Assembly (NCBI RefSeq): GCF_028767125.1 | Contig: NZ_JAKCWP010000004.1 | Span: forward strand, 62,001 to 126,000 | Length of the DNA stretch: 64,000 nt | DNA from: Chelativorans sp. YIM 93263 | GTDB taxonomy: Bacteria > Pseudomonadota > Alphaproteobacteria > Rhizobiales > Rhizobiaceae | Direction of reading: 5' to 3' | Shown here: piece after piece, positions 43,421 through 52,725 of the stretch | How the letters are laid out: each line of letters starts with the position of its first letter | Position numbering within the stretch: the first letter of the stretch is position 1 | Notes under the pieces: model-generated | What the model saw: only the letters and a program-made list of their open reading frames with translations | What the model was told of the DNA's origin: nothing | The model's database searches: none | Translations under genes and position numbers: made by a program

Positions 43421-43465
43421 AGCGCAAGATCGGCATCTTCACAGCATGGATCGCGACGCGGCTGC
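43421..43465. repeat. Dispersed intergenic repeat, copy C (partial)
   Basis: AGCGCAAGATCGGCATCTTC followed by ACAGCA resembles the first half of copies A (33651) and B (38628); the second half has diverged. It is in the gap between the TetR gene and the catalase gene. Confidence 0.35.
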
Positions 43466-43567
43466 TGCAGCTTCTCTCTAGGGTTCTTTCCTGTACACCG
43501 TTCGGCGCCTCGCTGCCGAGCGACGGGGTCACGGACCAGCCCCTGATCGTCCGGAAAAGACTGAACC

Positions 43568-45052
43568 ATGAGGAAGAGACCGACGACCATGCCCCCGCAC
43601 GACGATCAGAACCTGCGCCTGACAACGACCGCCGGCACCCCCGTTTCCGACAACCAGAACAGCCTCACCGCGGGCGATCGCGGACCGGTTCTCATGCAGG
43701 ACTGGCAGCTGATCGAGAAGCTGGCTCATCAGAATCGCGAGAGGATTCCCGAGCGCGTCGTCCACGCCAAGGGTTGGGGCGCACACGGGCTGTTCAGGAT
43801 AACGGGCGACATATCGCATCTGACCTGCGCCAAGGTGCTGCAGCCCGGCGCCGAGACTCCCATGATTGCGCGTTTCTCGACGGTTGCGGGAGAAATGGGG
43901 GCGGCCGATCATGAGCGGGACGTTCGTGGCTTCGCGCTTAAATTCTATACGGAAGAAGGCAATTGGGATCTGGTGGGCAACAACACGCCGGTCTTCTTCG
44001 TGCGTGATCCGCTCAAGTTCCCCGATTTCATCCACACGCAGAAGCGCCACCCGCGCACCAATCTGCGATCGGCGACCGCGATGTGGGACTTCTGGTCCCT
44101 GTCGCCGGAGAGCCTGCATCAAATGACGATCCTCTTCTCCGACCGCGGCCTCCCTGCCAGCCCGATGCATATGAACGGATACGGCAGCCACACCTACAGC
44201 CTGTGGAACGACAGGGGCGAGCGGGTCTGGGTCAAGTTCCACTTCAAGACGTGTCAGGGGCATAGCCACTACACGAACGCCGAGGCGGAAGAGGTCGTGG
44301 GACGAACCCGCGAAGGCTATCAGGAGGCACTGTTCGGCGCGATCGAGGAAGGAAGCTACCCTCGATGGATCGTGCAAGTTCAGGTCATGACGGAAGCGCA
44401 GGCGGGCGAATTGCCCTTCGACCCGTTCGACGTCACGAAGGTCTGGCCCCATGCCGATTTTCCACCGATCGAGATCGGCGTGCTTGAACTCAACCGCAAT
44501 CCGGACAATTACTTTGCCGAGATCGAGCAGTTGGCCTTCAGCCCGTCGAACGTCGTGCGCGGCATCGGCCATTCACCGGACAGGATGCTGCAGGGGAGGA
44601 TCTTCGCCTATGCGGATGCCCACCGCTACAGGCTGGGCACGCACTACGAGGCGCTGCCGGTCAACCGGCCTCGGTGCCCAGTGCATCATTATCACAAGGA
44701 CGGGGCGATGCGCTTCTTCGGCCACATGCCCAATGCCGATGCCTATTACGAGCCGAACAGCTTCGGCGGCCCGGTGGAGGACCGATCGTTCATCGAACCA
44801 CCGCTCCAGATAGACGGTCCGGCTGCCCGGTTCGATCACCGGGACGGAAACGATGACTACAGCCAGCCTCGCGCGTTGTTCCTGCTGTTCGACGACGCTC
44901 AGAAGGCCAGGCTGTTCGCCAACATCGCCGCCGCGATGCGCGGCGTTCCCGAATTCATCATCGAACGCCAGATCGAACTTTTCCGCCAGGTCCATCCGGA
45001 TTTCGGCGCCGGCGTCTGCGCGGCGCTTGACGCGGTGGACCCGCAATTTTGA
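43568..45052 (+). CDS. Heme catalase
   Basis: This 494-residue monofunctional catalase converts hydrogen peroxide to water and oxygen. The distal His66 is in [12 protein letters not shown], the Asn is in [14 protein letters not shown] (residues 138-139), and the proximal heme-ligand Tyr348 is in [14 protein letters not shown]. The length is that of small-subunit catalases. An ATG seven codons later (43589) is an equally possible start. It lies beside the TetR gene and upstream of the glyoxalase/hydrolase fusion on the same strand. It backs up the broken manganese catalase at 16.5-17.4 kb. Confidence 0.95.
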   Translation: MRKRPTTMPPHDDQNLRLTTTAGTPVSDNQNSLTAGDRGPVLMQDWQLIEKLAHQNRERIPERVVHAKGWGAHGLFRITGDISHLTCAKVLQPGAETPMIARFSTVAGEMGAADHERDVRGFALKFYTEEGNWDLVGNNTPVFFVRDPLKFPDFIHTQKRHPRTNLRSATAMWDFWSLSPESLHQMTILFSDRGLPASPMHMNGYGSHTYSLWNDRGERVWVKFHFKTCQGHSHYTNAEAEEVVGRTREGYQEALFGAIEEGSYPRWIVQVQVMTEAQAGELPFDPFDVTKVWPHADFPPIEIGVLELNRNPDNYFAEIEQLAFSPSNVVRGIGHSPDRMLQGRIFAYADAHRYRLGTHYEALPVNRPRCPVHHYHKDGAMRFFGHMPNADAYYEPNSFGGPVEDRSFIEPPLQIDGPAARFDHRDGNDDYSQPRALFLLFDDAQKARLFANIAAAMRGVPEFIIERQIELFRQVHPDFGAGVCAALDAVDPQF

Positions 45053-45130
45053 TCTCGCCGGGCCGATGCGAAAACCCGTCTGAAGGTTCATAAGCATAAG
45101 GGGAAACCAGGCGCGGAAGGCATCACGGGA

Positions 45131-46660
45131 ATGACCAGCGGCATACACCACGTCACCGGCATCACCTCCAATGTGCAGGCCAACGTCGACTTCTACGTCG
45201 GCTTTCTCGGGCTAAGGCTTGTGAAGCGCACCGGAGGCTACGCGGACGCCGAGCAGTTGCATCTTGTCTATGGAGACGGCCTCGGCAGTCCCGGTTCGTT
45301 GCTGACGTTCCTTGTCTGGGAGGCGGCGGGCCGCGGCCGTACGGGCATCGGCCAGGTATCGGAAGTGGCGTTGGCGGTGCCACCAGCTTCGCTCGGTGAT
45401 TGGATTACCAAGGCGCTCGCCGCCAACATTCCGCTCGAGGGTCCATCTCGCGAGTTCGGGGAGCCGGTCCTCCGGCTGAAGGATCCGGACGGGCTGATCG
45501 TGAAGCTGGTCGGAGTGGAGATGGCAACGCCGGCCCCACTTCCGAACGCGCCCACCAGGCTGCGGGGCGTCACGCTCCTGACAGACAAGGCGGTAGAGAC
45601 CGCAAGCTTTCTGGTACGTTTCGGGTACACGGAATACCGGCGGTCAGGCGTGACACAGCGCATGGGTTCCGAAACCGACATCGTCGATGTCAGGGAGGTG
45701 TCTGGTTTCGTGCCTTCCGTGTCCGGCGGCGGGGTGCCCGACCATGTCGCTTTTCGGGCGCGCGACATCGATGAGCTCCGCTCCATGCGGCTTTCGCTGA
45801 AGGGCCACGGGTCAACCGAGGTTCATGATCGAAAGTACTTCGTGTCGCTCTACGTTCGCGATCCCGCCGGCATACTGATGGAATACGCGACCGATGGGCC
45901 GGGCATGACCATTGACGAAGCGCCTGCCGAGCTTGGCCAGACACTGTTTCTGCCGCCGCATGATGCCGATCGCGCAGAGGATCTGAGGGCAATACTTCCG
46001 CAATTCGCCCTTCCCGGCGAAGAGAGATTTCCGGCCCGCGACCTCCCTTTCATTCATCGTTTCAACCGGCCGCAGAATCCGGACGGCACGACCTTGGTGC
46101 TGCTGCATGGCACCGGCGGCAACGAAGCCGATCTGATGCCGATCGCACGACGCATAGCCCCGCATTCGATGCTGCTCGGCGTGCGTGGCCGAGCGACCGA
46201 GGAAGGAGCCAATCGCTGGTTCCGCCGCGTCGATGCAACGACGTTCGATCAGCAGGATATCCGTGGCGAAGCCGAAGCCTTCGCGGCGTTTGCCGAAGGC
46301 GCCGTAACCGGCTATGGCCTCGACCCCGACAAACTTGTCTTCCTCGGCTATTCCAACGGCGCCAACATGCTGGCGGCGGTCATCCAACTTCATTCTGGCG
46401 TCGTGCGCCGCGCGATTCTGCTGCGCGGCATCCAGACCCTGGAGAAACCACCGGTCGTGGATCTCTCGGACACGAGCGTACTGGCGCTAACCGGACGTGA
46501 TGATGCCTTTGCTCGCAATGCGCCGGCGCTGGCGTACGCGCTTATGGTTCAAGGAGCGCGCGTCGACAGTCTGGAGCTCTCAGCCGATCATGAACTGGTT
46601 GCTGCAGACGTCACTGAATCAGCTGAATGGATTCAGCGAAGACTCTCTATGAATAGGTAG
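45131..46660 (+). CDS. Fusion of tandem VOC (ring-cleavage dioxygenase-like) domains with a carboxylesterase-like alpha/beta hydrolase
   Basis: This 509-residue protein starts with two glyoxalase/VOC modules of MhqO/LinE type: SGIHHVTGITSNVQANVDFY, then VTLLTDKAVETASFLVRFGY and GVPDHVAFRARDI. From about residue 310 it continues as a phospholipase/carboxylesterase-like hydrolase with LLHGTGGNEADLM, the nucleophile Ser in GYSNGANMLAA, Asp in LTGRDDAF and His in SADHELV. In Bacillus the corresponding hydroquinone/quinone-detoxifying proteins (MhqO and MhqD) are separate. The fusion suggests aromatic or quinone ring cleavage followed by hydrolysis in one polypeptide. Confidence 0.87.
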   Translation: MTSGIHHVTGITSNVQANVDFYVGFLGLRLVKRTGGYADAEQLHLVYGDGLGSPGSLLTFLVWEAAGRGRTGIGQVSEVALAVPPASLGDWITKALAANIPLEGPSREFGEPVLRLKDPDGLIVKLVGVEMATPAPLPNAPTRLRGVTLLTDKAVETASFLVRFGYTEYRRSGVTQRMGSETDIVDVREVSGFVPSVSGGGVPDHVAFRARDIDELRSMRLSLKGHGSTEVHDRKYFVSLYVRDPAGILMEYATDGPGMTIDEAPAELGQTLFLPPHDADRAEDLRAILPQFALPGEERFPARDLPFIHRFNRPQNPDGTTLVLLHGTGGNEADLMPIARRIAPHSMLLGVRGRATEEGANRWFRRVDATTFDQQDIRGEAEAFAAFAEGAVTGYGLDPDKLVFLGYSNGANMLAAVIQLHSGVVRRAILLRGIQTLEKPPVVDLSDTSVLALTGRDDAFARNAPALAYALMVQGARVDSLELSADHELVAADVTESAEWIQRRLSMNR

Positions 46661-46770
46661 TCCCTTTGCACGAGCAGTCCTGTTGGGGCCGAATTGGACT
46701 AACCTGCTTCCAAGGGTTTCCGCGACCGCGGGCAGGCTTGGCGATCGCCTCGACCGACGGCCGCTGACGA

Positions 46771-48153
46771 TCAGCTCCTGCGCATCAGGATCATCTTCTC
46801 CTGCGTCATGTCGCGCATCGTGTAGGGGATGCCGCCGGTGCCGTAGCCGGATTCCCTGCGGCCGGCGAAGGGCATCCAGTCGGTTCGGAAGGCGGTGGGA
46901 TCGTTGATCATCACGGCCGAGGCATCGAGGCGTTCGGCAGCGCATAGCGCGACGTCTATGTCCTGTGCGAAGATGCTCGCCTGGAAGGCCGTCGGCAGCG
47001 CGTTGGCCTGGGCGATCGTCCCGTCCAGATCGCGGTAGCGGTAGACCGCGACCACGGGGCCGAACACCTCCAGCGTCGATAGTTTCGCATCGGCAGCGGG
47101 GTCGAGCAGAACCGCCGGCTCAAGGGTCGTCTCGGAGAGGCGCTTGCCGCCGGTGGCCAGCGTGGCCCCGCCCTCGACCGCATCCGCAATCCACTGTCCA
47201 ACCCGGTCGGCCTCGCGCGGCAGGATCAGCGGTCCGACTTCGGTGTCCTTCAGAGTGGGATCGGCGGTGCGCAGTCTTTCCACGCGGGCGACGAGCCTCT
47301 GCGTGAAATCCTCGGCGATGTCGGCATGGACGAAGATGCGCTGCGTCGACACGCAGACCTGCCCGGCATGGTAGTAGCCGCCCTTGACGATGGGCTCGAT
47401 GACCTTGCCCAGATCGGCGCTGCGGTCGACGATGGCCGGTGCGGCCCCGCCATGTTCCAGTGCCGAACGCGTGCCGGGGGCGAGCTTGGCGTGCAGCGAC
47501 CAGCCGACCTTGGCCGACCCGATGAAGCTGAGGAAGGCGACGCGGCCGTCGGTCGCCAGCTTTTCGGCCAGAGCGTTGTCGTCCGTGACGAAGGTCTGGC
47601 ACCACGGCTCGAGCAGACCCGCCTCGCGGACCAGCGCCACGAATTCAAGACATGACAGCGGTGTCGTGGCTGCCGGCTTGATGATGACCGGGCAGCCCAC
47701 CGCGATGGCCGGCGCGATCTGATGGACGATCAGGTTCAAAGGATGGTTGAAGGCGGAGATCGCCGCGATGACGCCGATGGGTTCCTTCGTGGTGAACGCC
47801 CAGCGGTTCTCGGCTGCGGTCGACAGTCCCATCGGGATCTCGCGGCCGGCGAAATTGCGCAGTTCGTCGGCAGCGTTGTGGACCCCATCGATGGCGCGAT
47901 TGGTCTCGACGATGGCATCGGGCAGCGGCTTGCCGCCCTCGCGCGCGATCTGCATGGCGAGATGATCGCGCCTGCCTTCCATCAGCGTGGCCAGCCTGCG
48001 CAGGATGGCGATGCGCCGGTGAGGCTTCAGCCAGCCGTCGCGATCCCTGAAGACCTGCTCGGCCGCCTGCAGCTTGCGCTCCAGCGCCGCGGCGTCGTCG
48101 GTCTCGATCTCTGCGATAGCCACGCGATCGAAGGCTTGCACGACCTTTAGCAT
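46771..48153 (-). CDS. NAD(P)-dependent aldehyde dehydrogenase
   Basis: This 460-residue enzyme oxidises an aldehyde to an acid. It has the AFNHPLNLIVHQIAPA binding region, general base Glu233 (SALEHGGAAPAIV, where ELGG is usual) and nucleophile Cys267 (YYHAGQVCVSTQR). The C-terminal motif FGPVVAVYRYRD is also present. The ATG at 48153 gives the normal N-terminus. It is followed on the same strand only after a gap by other genes and is preceded by the TPP-enzyme gene 44 bases upstream, so the two are probably co-transcribed. Confidence 0.92.
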   Translation of the reverse strand: MLKVVQAFDRVAIAEIETDDAAALERKLQAAEQVFRDRDGWLKPHRRIAILRRLATLMEGRRDHLAMQIAREGGKPLPDAIVETNRAIDGVHNAADELRNFAGREIPMGLSTAAENRWAFTTKEPIGVIAAISAFNHPLNLIVHQIAPAIAVGCPVIIKPAATTPLSCLEFVALVREAGLLEPWCQTFVTDDNALAEKLATDGRVAFLSFIGSAKVGWSLHAKLAPGTRSALEHGGAAPAIVDRSADLGKVIEPIVKGGYYHAGQVCVSTQRIFVHADIAEDFTQRLVARVERLRTADPTLKDTEVGPLILPREADRVGQWIADAVEGGATLATGGKRLSETTLEPAVLLDPAADAKLSTLEVFGPVVAVYRYRDLDGTIAQANALPTAFQASIFAQDIDVALCAAERLDASAVMINDPTAFRTDWMPFAGRRESGYGTGGIPYTMRDMTQEKMILMRRS

Positions 48154-48196
48154 TGTCGGTCTCCTTGCGTTTTCGGGCGCTTGCCGCGACAGGTGC

Positions 48197-49852
48197 TCAC
48201 GTGCAATCCACGTCGGGCGTGCGGTTGCGCAACTCTTCGACGAGCACACGGGTATTCTCGGAATAGTCGATCGGCACATCGACCAGATGGACACCGCCGC
48301 CGGCGAACGCCGCCTCGAGCGTCGGCACGAAATCCTCGACCGCGCTCACCCGGGAACCCGTCGCGCCATACGCCTCGGCATAGCGCACGAAGTCGGGATT
48401 ACCGAAGCTCATGCCGAAATCCGGAAAACCGTCGACCGCCTGCTTCCAACGGATCATGCCATACGCGCTGTCGTTCAGGATGACCACGACGAGGTTCAGC
48501 CCGAGCCGCACGGCGGTCTCCATCTCCTGCGAGTTCATCATGAAGCCCCCATCGCCGCAGACCGCCATGACGCGGCGTTCCGGATGGAGCATTGCCGCCA
48601 TCATCGCCGAGGGCAGGCCGGCGCCCATCGTCGCGAGCGCATTGTCGAGCAGCAGCGTGTTGGCGACATGGGTGCGGTAGTTGCGGGCGAACCAGATCTT
48701 GTACATGCCGTTGTCGAGGCAGACGATGCCGTCTTCCGGCATCACCTTGCGGACATCGTGGACAATGCGCTGGGGTGTGACCGGGAAACGCTCTTCTTCG
48801 GCGCGATCGTTGATGCGGGCGAGGATACGCTGGCGCAGATCGAGCATTCCCTCGTCGGGCGTCAGCCTTCCTTCGAGCCGTGCGGCAAGCGCCTCGACGG
48901 CGGCACCGATGTCACCGATCACCTCGATATCCGGGTGGTAGACCTGCTCGACAGTGGCCGACTGGTAGCCGACATGGATGACCCTTGGGCCACCGGCGCT
49001 CTTCATCAGGAAGGGCGGCTTCTCGACCGTGTCGTGGCCGATGGCGATGATCAGGTCGGCGCGCTCGACGGCCTCGTGGACGTAGTCGCCCTCCGAGAGC
49101 GCTGCGGTTCCCATATAGAGATTCGAGCCGCCGGTGACCGCGCCCTTGCCCAACTGGGTATTGAAGAACGGCAGCCTCGTGCGCCTCACGAAGCTCGAAA
49201 GCGCCTCGACCAGCGCAGGCCGGTTGCCTGCCGCGCCGATCATCACGAGCGGCCGCTTGGCGCCGAGGATCATCTCCGCGCCCCTGTCGAGCGCGGTGGC
49301 ATGGGGAACGGAGCGCTCCAACGAGTGGCGCGGAATGACCGAGGCATTCTCGATCTCCTCGGCCGCGACGTCCTCCGGCAACTCCAGATGCACCGGTCCC
49401 GGCCGCTCCTCCATCGCGACGCGAAACGCGTCCCGCACCGTCGCGGGGATGGCGCCGGCGCTGACGATCTGACGCGTCATCTTGGTCAGCGGTTTCATCG
49501 AGGCGACGATGTCGACGATCTGGAAGCGGGCCTGTTTGGCGCTCATCACCGGCTTCTGGCCGGTAATGAGGATCATCGGCATGGCGCCGAGGTGAGCGTA
49601 GGCCGCGCCGGTCGAGAAGTTCAGCGCGCCCGGTCCGAGCGTGGCGAGGCAGACGCCGGGCTTGCCCGTTAGCCGCCCATGCGTGGCGGCCATGAAGGCC
49701 GCGGCCTGTTCGTGACGCGTCAGGACCAGTTCGATGCTGGAGGTCCGCAGCGACTCCAGCAGGTCGAGGTTCTCCTCGCCCGGCACACCGAAGACGCGGT
49801 CCACGCCCTCGTTCTCCAGCGCGGCGACAATAAGGTCCGATCCTTTCGGCAC
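48197..49852 (-). CDS. Acetolactate synthase large-subunit-like thiamine diphosphate enzyme
   Basis: This 551-residue TPP-dependent enzyme has the catalytic Glu in FGVPGEENLDLLESL, the RHEQAAAFMAATHGRLTG region, and the TPP/Mg site CGDGGFMMNSQEMETA ending in NDSAYGMIRWKQ. It would condense 2-ketoacids or decarboxylate one. No small subunit gene is near, which suggests a catabolic or specialised role rather than branched-chain amino acid synthesis. It is upstream of the aldehyde dehydrogenase gene on the same strand, so a ketoacid-to-aldehyde-to-acid sequence is possible. Confidence 0.9.
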   Translation of the reverse strand: MPKGSDLIVAALENEGVDRVFGVPGEENLDLLESLRTSSIELVLTRHEQAAAFMAATHGRLTGKPGVCLATLGPGALNFSTGAAYAHLGAMPMILITGQKPVMSAKQARFQIVDIVASMKPLTKMTRQIVSAGAIPATVRDAFRVAMEERPGPVHLELPEDVAAEEIENASVIPRHSLERSVPHATALDRGAEMILGAKRPLVMIGAAGNRPALVEALSSFVRRTRLPFFNTQLGKGAVTGGSNLYMGTAALSEGDYVHEAVERADLIIAIGHDTVEKPPFLMKSAGGPRVIHVGYQSATVEQVYHPDIEVIGDIGAAVEALAARLEGRLTPDEGMLDLRQRILARINDRAEEERFPVTPQRIVHDVRKVMPEDGIVCLDNGMYKIWFARNYRTHVANTLLLDNALATMGAGLPSAMMAAMLHPERRVMAVCGDGGFMMNSQEMETAVRLGLNLVVVILNDSAYGMIRWKQAVDGFPDFGMSFGNPDFVRYAEAYGATGSRVSAVEDFVPTLEAAFAGGGVHLVDVPIDYSENTRVLVEELRNRTPDVDCT

Positions 49853-50215
49853 AGCCTGAACTCTCTAGTTGTTGGTTTCGACGGAACGTGCGGTGATCAT
49901 GAACGGTCAGACGAACCTTCCGATCACGTATATTGCGCTGGAGGCTGCGGACTCTTGGAATCAGGTCCCCGCACGGGTTTTCTCAGGCACATGCGGTTGA
50001 GCCCATCCGACCATAGACGAGCGGTCCGCGATCCCGTCTGCTCTATAGCGCTGCAGTGACCTTCACCAACACCTCTACAGGTTCAAGCCTCGGCCGCGGA
50101 GCTCTCACCTGCGCCATATCAAGGCCCCGCCATAACGGCGATCATCGCCGTTCCTGCCAGCATCGCGATCACCGATCGACGGGAGTGCCCTGTGTGGTGA
50201 GCGCGCATTGACGTG
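49853..50215. other. Gene-poor gap with the AraC relic
   Basis: Between the TPP-enzyme start and the following reductase gene there is no intact frame with recognisable protein. The AraC relic is the only interpretable sequence. Confidence 0.45.
49984..50059 (+). pseudogene. Relic of an AraC regulator C-terminus
   Basis: The last codons before TGA at 50057-50059 read HMRLSPSDHRRAVRDPVCSI followed by ALQ. This matches the end of the intact AraC at 41632 (HMSPTDYRRAVRDPLRVI, then ALQ) in an otherwise gene-free stretch. Nothing upstream resembles the rest of the protein, so this is a leftover of a deleted paralogue. Confidence 0.5.
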
Positions 50216-50899
50216 TCACGCTTGCTCGGAGCCGGACGGCGCAGTGGCTTCTCGGACAGCCGCTACCGCCTCGGCGATGGGTACGTCGCCGCCGGTCACC
50301 TCCAGGATCAGGCGGCTCAGGTCGGGCGATTTGAGCAGCGCGACGACCGTGGTTGCGACGTCGTCGCGCGTGATCTCCTCGTGGACCTTGGCGAGACCGA
50401 GATCGACCCGACCCGTCCCCGGACCGTTGAGAAGCGCAGAGGGGCGCACGATCAGCCAGTCGAGATCTGTCTGAACGAGCGCGATTTCCGCCCGCTTCTT
50501 CTGAACCATGTAGTGCTCGAACGAAGCGTCCATGCGCCGCTCGCGCCAAGCTTCGGGGAAGACGGAGACGAGTATGAACCGTCGCACGCCGGCGAGCGCT
50601 GCCGCCTCTGCGAGCTTGCCCGGTCCATCGCCATCGATGCGGGTCGTCGCATCGTCGCCGTCCTTGCCGCCGGCGCCGGCGCTGAAGACGACCGCGTCGG
50701 CGCCGCGCACCGCGTCGGCGAGCTCATCGACCGACATCGCGACGAGGTCGCCGAACTTGGCCTTGATGCCGAGGGACGCCAGCGCCTCGACCTGACGCTG
50801 CTGACGTACAAGACCGGTGGGTTCGTCGCCCGCCGCGGCGAGTTGCTCCCGGACAAGACGGCCGACGCCGCTGCCGATACCAACGATGAATACCTTCAT
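50216..50899 (-). CDS. NAD(P)-binding reductase (atypical SDR/NmrA-like)
   Basis: This 227-residue protein has the Rossmann opening VFIVGIGSGVGRLVREQL, AVVFSAGAGGKDG, and VRRFILVSVFPEA, followed by the family DWLIVRPSALLNGPGTG. It is of the atypical short-chain family with NAD(P)H-binding and no standard YxxxK. Its start lies inside the frame of a broken DUF1330 gene, so upstream sequence has been deleted or rearranged. Confidence 0.85.
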   Translation of the reverse strand: MKVFIVGIGSGVGRLVREQLAAAGDEPTGLVRQQRQVEALASLGIKAKFGDLVAMSVDELADAVRGADAVVFSAGAGGKDGDDATTRIDGDGPGKLAEAAALAGVRRFILVSVFPEAWRERRMDASFEHYMVQKKRAEIALVQTDLDWLIVRPSALLNGPGTGRVDLGLAKVHEEITRDDVATTVVALLKSPDLSRLILEVTGGDVPIAEAVAAVREATAPSGSEQA

Positions 50900-51095
50900 G
50901 CTTTTTCTCCATCGTGGGGAAGCGCAAGATCGCGACCCCGTCGACCGGCTCGCCCTCGAGCACCTCGTGAGGGCCGTAGAAGGCGAGCGGTTCTAGCGGA
51001 TGCGCGTCGCGCGCGGCCGGCGTCCGCTCGCGGTAGCGATCGAGCGCCTGCTCGTCGGAAACCGTGTCACGGACGAAGACCACGTAGGCGCTCAT
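50724..51095 (-). pseudogene. DUF1330-family gene, C-terminus lost
   Basis: The first 60 codons encode a DUF1330 dimeric alpha-beta barrel start (SAYVVFVRDTVSDEQALDRY, PLEPLAFYGPHEVLEGE). The sequence then becomes Arg-rich and unrelated because it reads through the start of the reductase gene in another frame. The usual second half (a tryptophan/tyrosine-containing strand) is absent. The start overlaps the stop of the DJ-1-like gene as ATGA, so it was once part of that operon. Confidence 0.6.
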
Positions 51096-51778
51096 GCCGA
51101 CGCTCCGAGTTCCTCGACCAGGCGCCGGGCGGCGCCGGCGGACGAGGCCGGGTTCTGGCCGGTGATCAGCAGGCCATCCTGTACGAAGTACGGACCCCAG
51201 TCAGGACCCTTCGAATAGATGCCGCCCTTGGCCTGCAACTCGTCCTCGACGAGGAACGGCACGACTTCCGTCAGGCCGACGGCGGCCTCCTCGCTGTTGG
51301 TGAAGCCGGTGACCTTCTTTCCTTCGACGAGCGGACGGCCGTTCGGCGTCTTAACGTGACGGAGCACGCCCGGCGCGTGGCACACCAGCGCGACCGGCTT
51401 GTCCGCGGCAAGGAAGCTTTCGATCAGCGCCGCCGAGACCGGGCTTTCGGCGAGATCCCACATCGGGCCGTGGCCGCCTGGATAAAAGACCGTATCAAAA
51501 TCAGCCTGGGATATGTCGGCGAGCTTCACGGTATTCGCCAGCGCTTCTCGCGCCTCGGCGTCGGCCTCGAAGCGGCGCGTGTCCTCGGTCTGGAAGTCGG
51601 GCTCGTTGCTTTTGGGATCAAGCGGCGGCTGGCCGCCGTCCGGCGACGCGAGCGTGATCTCGTAGCCAGCTTCCTTGAACACATAATAAGGCGCGGCCAG
51701 CTCTTCGAGCCAGAAACCGGTCTTGCGGCCGGTGTCGCCGAGCTGGTCATGCGACGTCAGAATCATTACAACTTTCAT
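51092..51778 (-). CDS. DJ-1/PfpI-family protein (Hsp31/glyoxalase III-like)
   Basis: This 228-residue protein has GFWLEELAAPYYVFKEAGYE at the N-terminus, the TVFYPGGHGPMWDLAE turn, and the nucleophile Cys133 in ALVCHAPGVL. These are the typical features of type 1 glutamine amidotransferase-like class I proteins of the Hsp31 group, which act on methylglyoxal or as chaperones. It precedes the DUF1330 and reductase genes on the same strand, a typical stress operon layout. Confidence 0.88.
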   Translation of the reverse strand: MKVVMILTSHDQLGDTGRKTGFWLEELAAPYYVFKEAGYEITLASPDGGQPPLDPKSNEPDFQTEDTRRFEADAEAREALANTVKLADISQADFDTVFYPGGHGPMWDLAESPVSAALIESFLAADKPVALVCHAPGVLRHVKTPNGRPLVEGKKVTGFTNSEEAAVGLTEVVPFLVEDELQAKGGIYSKGPDWGPYFVQDGLLITGQNPASSAGAARRLVEELGASA

Positions 51779-51782
51779 GACT

Positions 51783-51986
51783 TTATTCTCCAATAGGATG
51801 TTGGTACGGGCCGCCGCAGCGGCAAGAATAATCGCGGGCGCGGAGGTACCCACGCACCGAATGCTGGGGTTCGTGAAGCTCCGCGTCCTCATGGTAGATG
51901 GTCCGGATCGCCGCGATGCGCCATGTAGGGTCGCGCTCGCCGAACACCAGGTCGAGATTGGCCTGCATGAGCTTCTCGAAATCCAT
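51783..51986 (-). pseudogene. Truncated NTF2/SnoaL-like protein
   Basis: The first 45 residues (DFEKLMQANLDLVFGERDPT, WRIAAIRTIYHEDAELHEP) look like the start of a SnoaL/NTF2-like cone-fold protein of about 130 residues. The sequence then diverges into Cys/Arg-rich residues and stops after 67 codons. GGAGG lies 6 bases before the ATG at 51986. It is probably a remnant. Confidence 0.5.
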
Positions 51987-52071
51987 CCGTGCCTCCATTG
52001 TGTAGTTCTGGGCGGCGACATGGATGACGAGGCTTGGACCTTTCTGGGCCGCCTCGCTATCCCTGCTCGAA

Positions 52072-52725
52072 TCAACCCGCCGAGCTCGGCACCGGCGTGT
52101 TGAGCAGTTGCTGTTCCCACAGATAGGCGATGGCGCTGCCGCCGATGTGGTACTTGAGGGCGTCGTTCAATTCGGTCGCGGTCTCGGCCCGGGCCCAATC
52201 GCGTTGCCATTCGGAAGCGAGGGCCAGCCACGTCATCATGTTGATGCCGCCCGCGATCATGCGCTGGATCGCGACCTCGTGGGCCTCGACCGACGTGCCG
52301 CCGGACGCGTCGGTGATCACGGTCACGTCCCAGCCTTCGCCCGCCGCCTGGATTGCCGGCATCGCCACGCAGATCTCGGTCCACAGACCGGCGATGATCA
52401 GTTGCTTGCGCCCCGCCGCCTTGACCGCATCCACAACCTTCGGATCCTCCCAGGTGTTGATCGTCGTGCGGTCGATCACCTCCTGGTCGGGGAACACCTC
52501 GGTGACATGCGGAAAGATGTCACCGCCCCGGGCGGCAACTACGCTGGTCAGGATCGTGGGCACGCCGAACACCTTGGCGACCTTGGCGAGCGCGGTCGTG
52601 TTGTTCACCACCGCCTGCGGGTCGTGGCTGTTCAGGTTCGCGAGCTGGTAGGGCTGGTGGTCAATCAGAACGAGGACCGAATCCTCGGGGCGAAGAAGCG
52701 AGGCAAGGCCGTTGCGAAAAGTCAT
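52072..52725 (-). CDS. Isochorismatase-family hydrolase (YcaC-like)
   Basis: This 217-residue hydrolase has the active-site Asp22 (LVLIDHQPYQLA) and Cys119 (IIAGLWTEICVAMP), with the GGTSVEAHEVAIQRMIAGG segment. It is a paralogue of the gene at 34145, sharing the GLWTE-x-C nucleophile block. Substrate unknown. It lies upstream of the NTF2 remnant and the DJ-1-like gene on the same strand. Confidence 0.9.
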   Translation of the reverse strand: MTFRNGLASLLRPEDSVLVLIDHQPYQLANLNSHDPQAVVNNTTALAKVAKVFGVPTILTSVVAARGGDIFPHVTEVFPDQEVIDRTTINTWEDPKVVDAVKAAGRKQLIIAGLWTEICVAMPAIQAAGEGWDVTVITDASGGTSVEAHEVAIQRMIAGGINMMTWLALASEWQRDWARAETATELNDALKYHIGGSAIAYLWEQQLLNTPVPSSAG

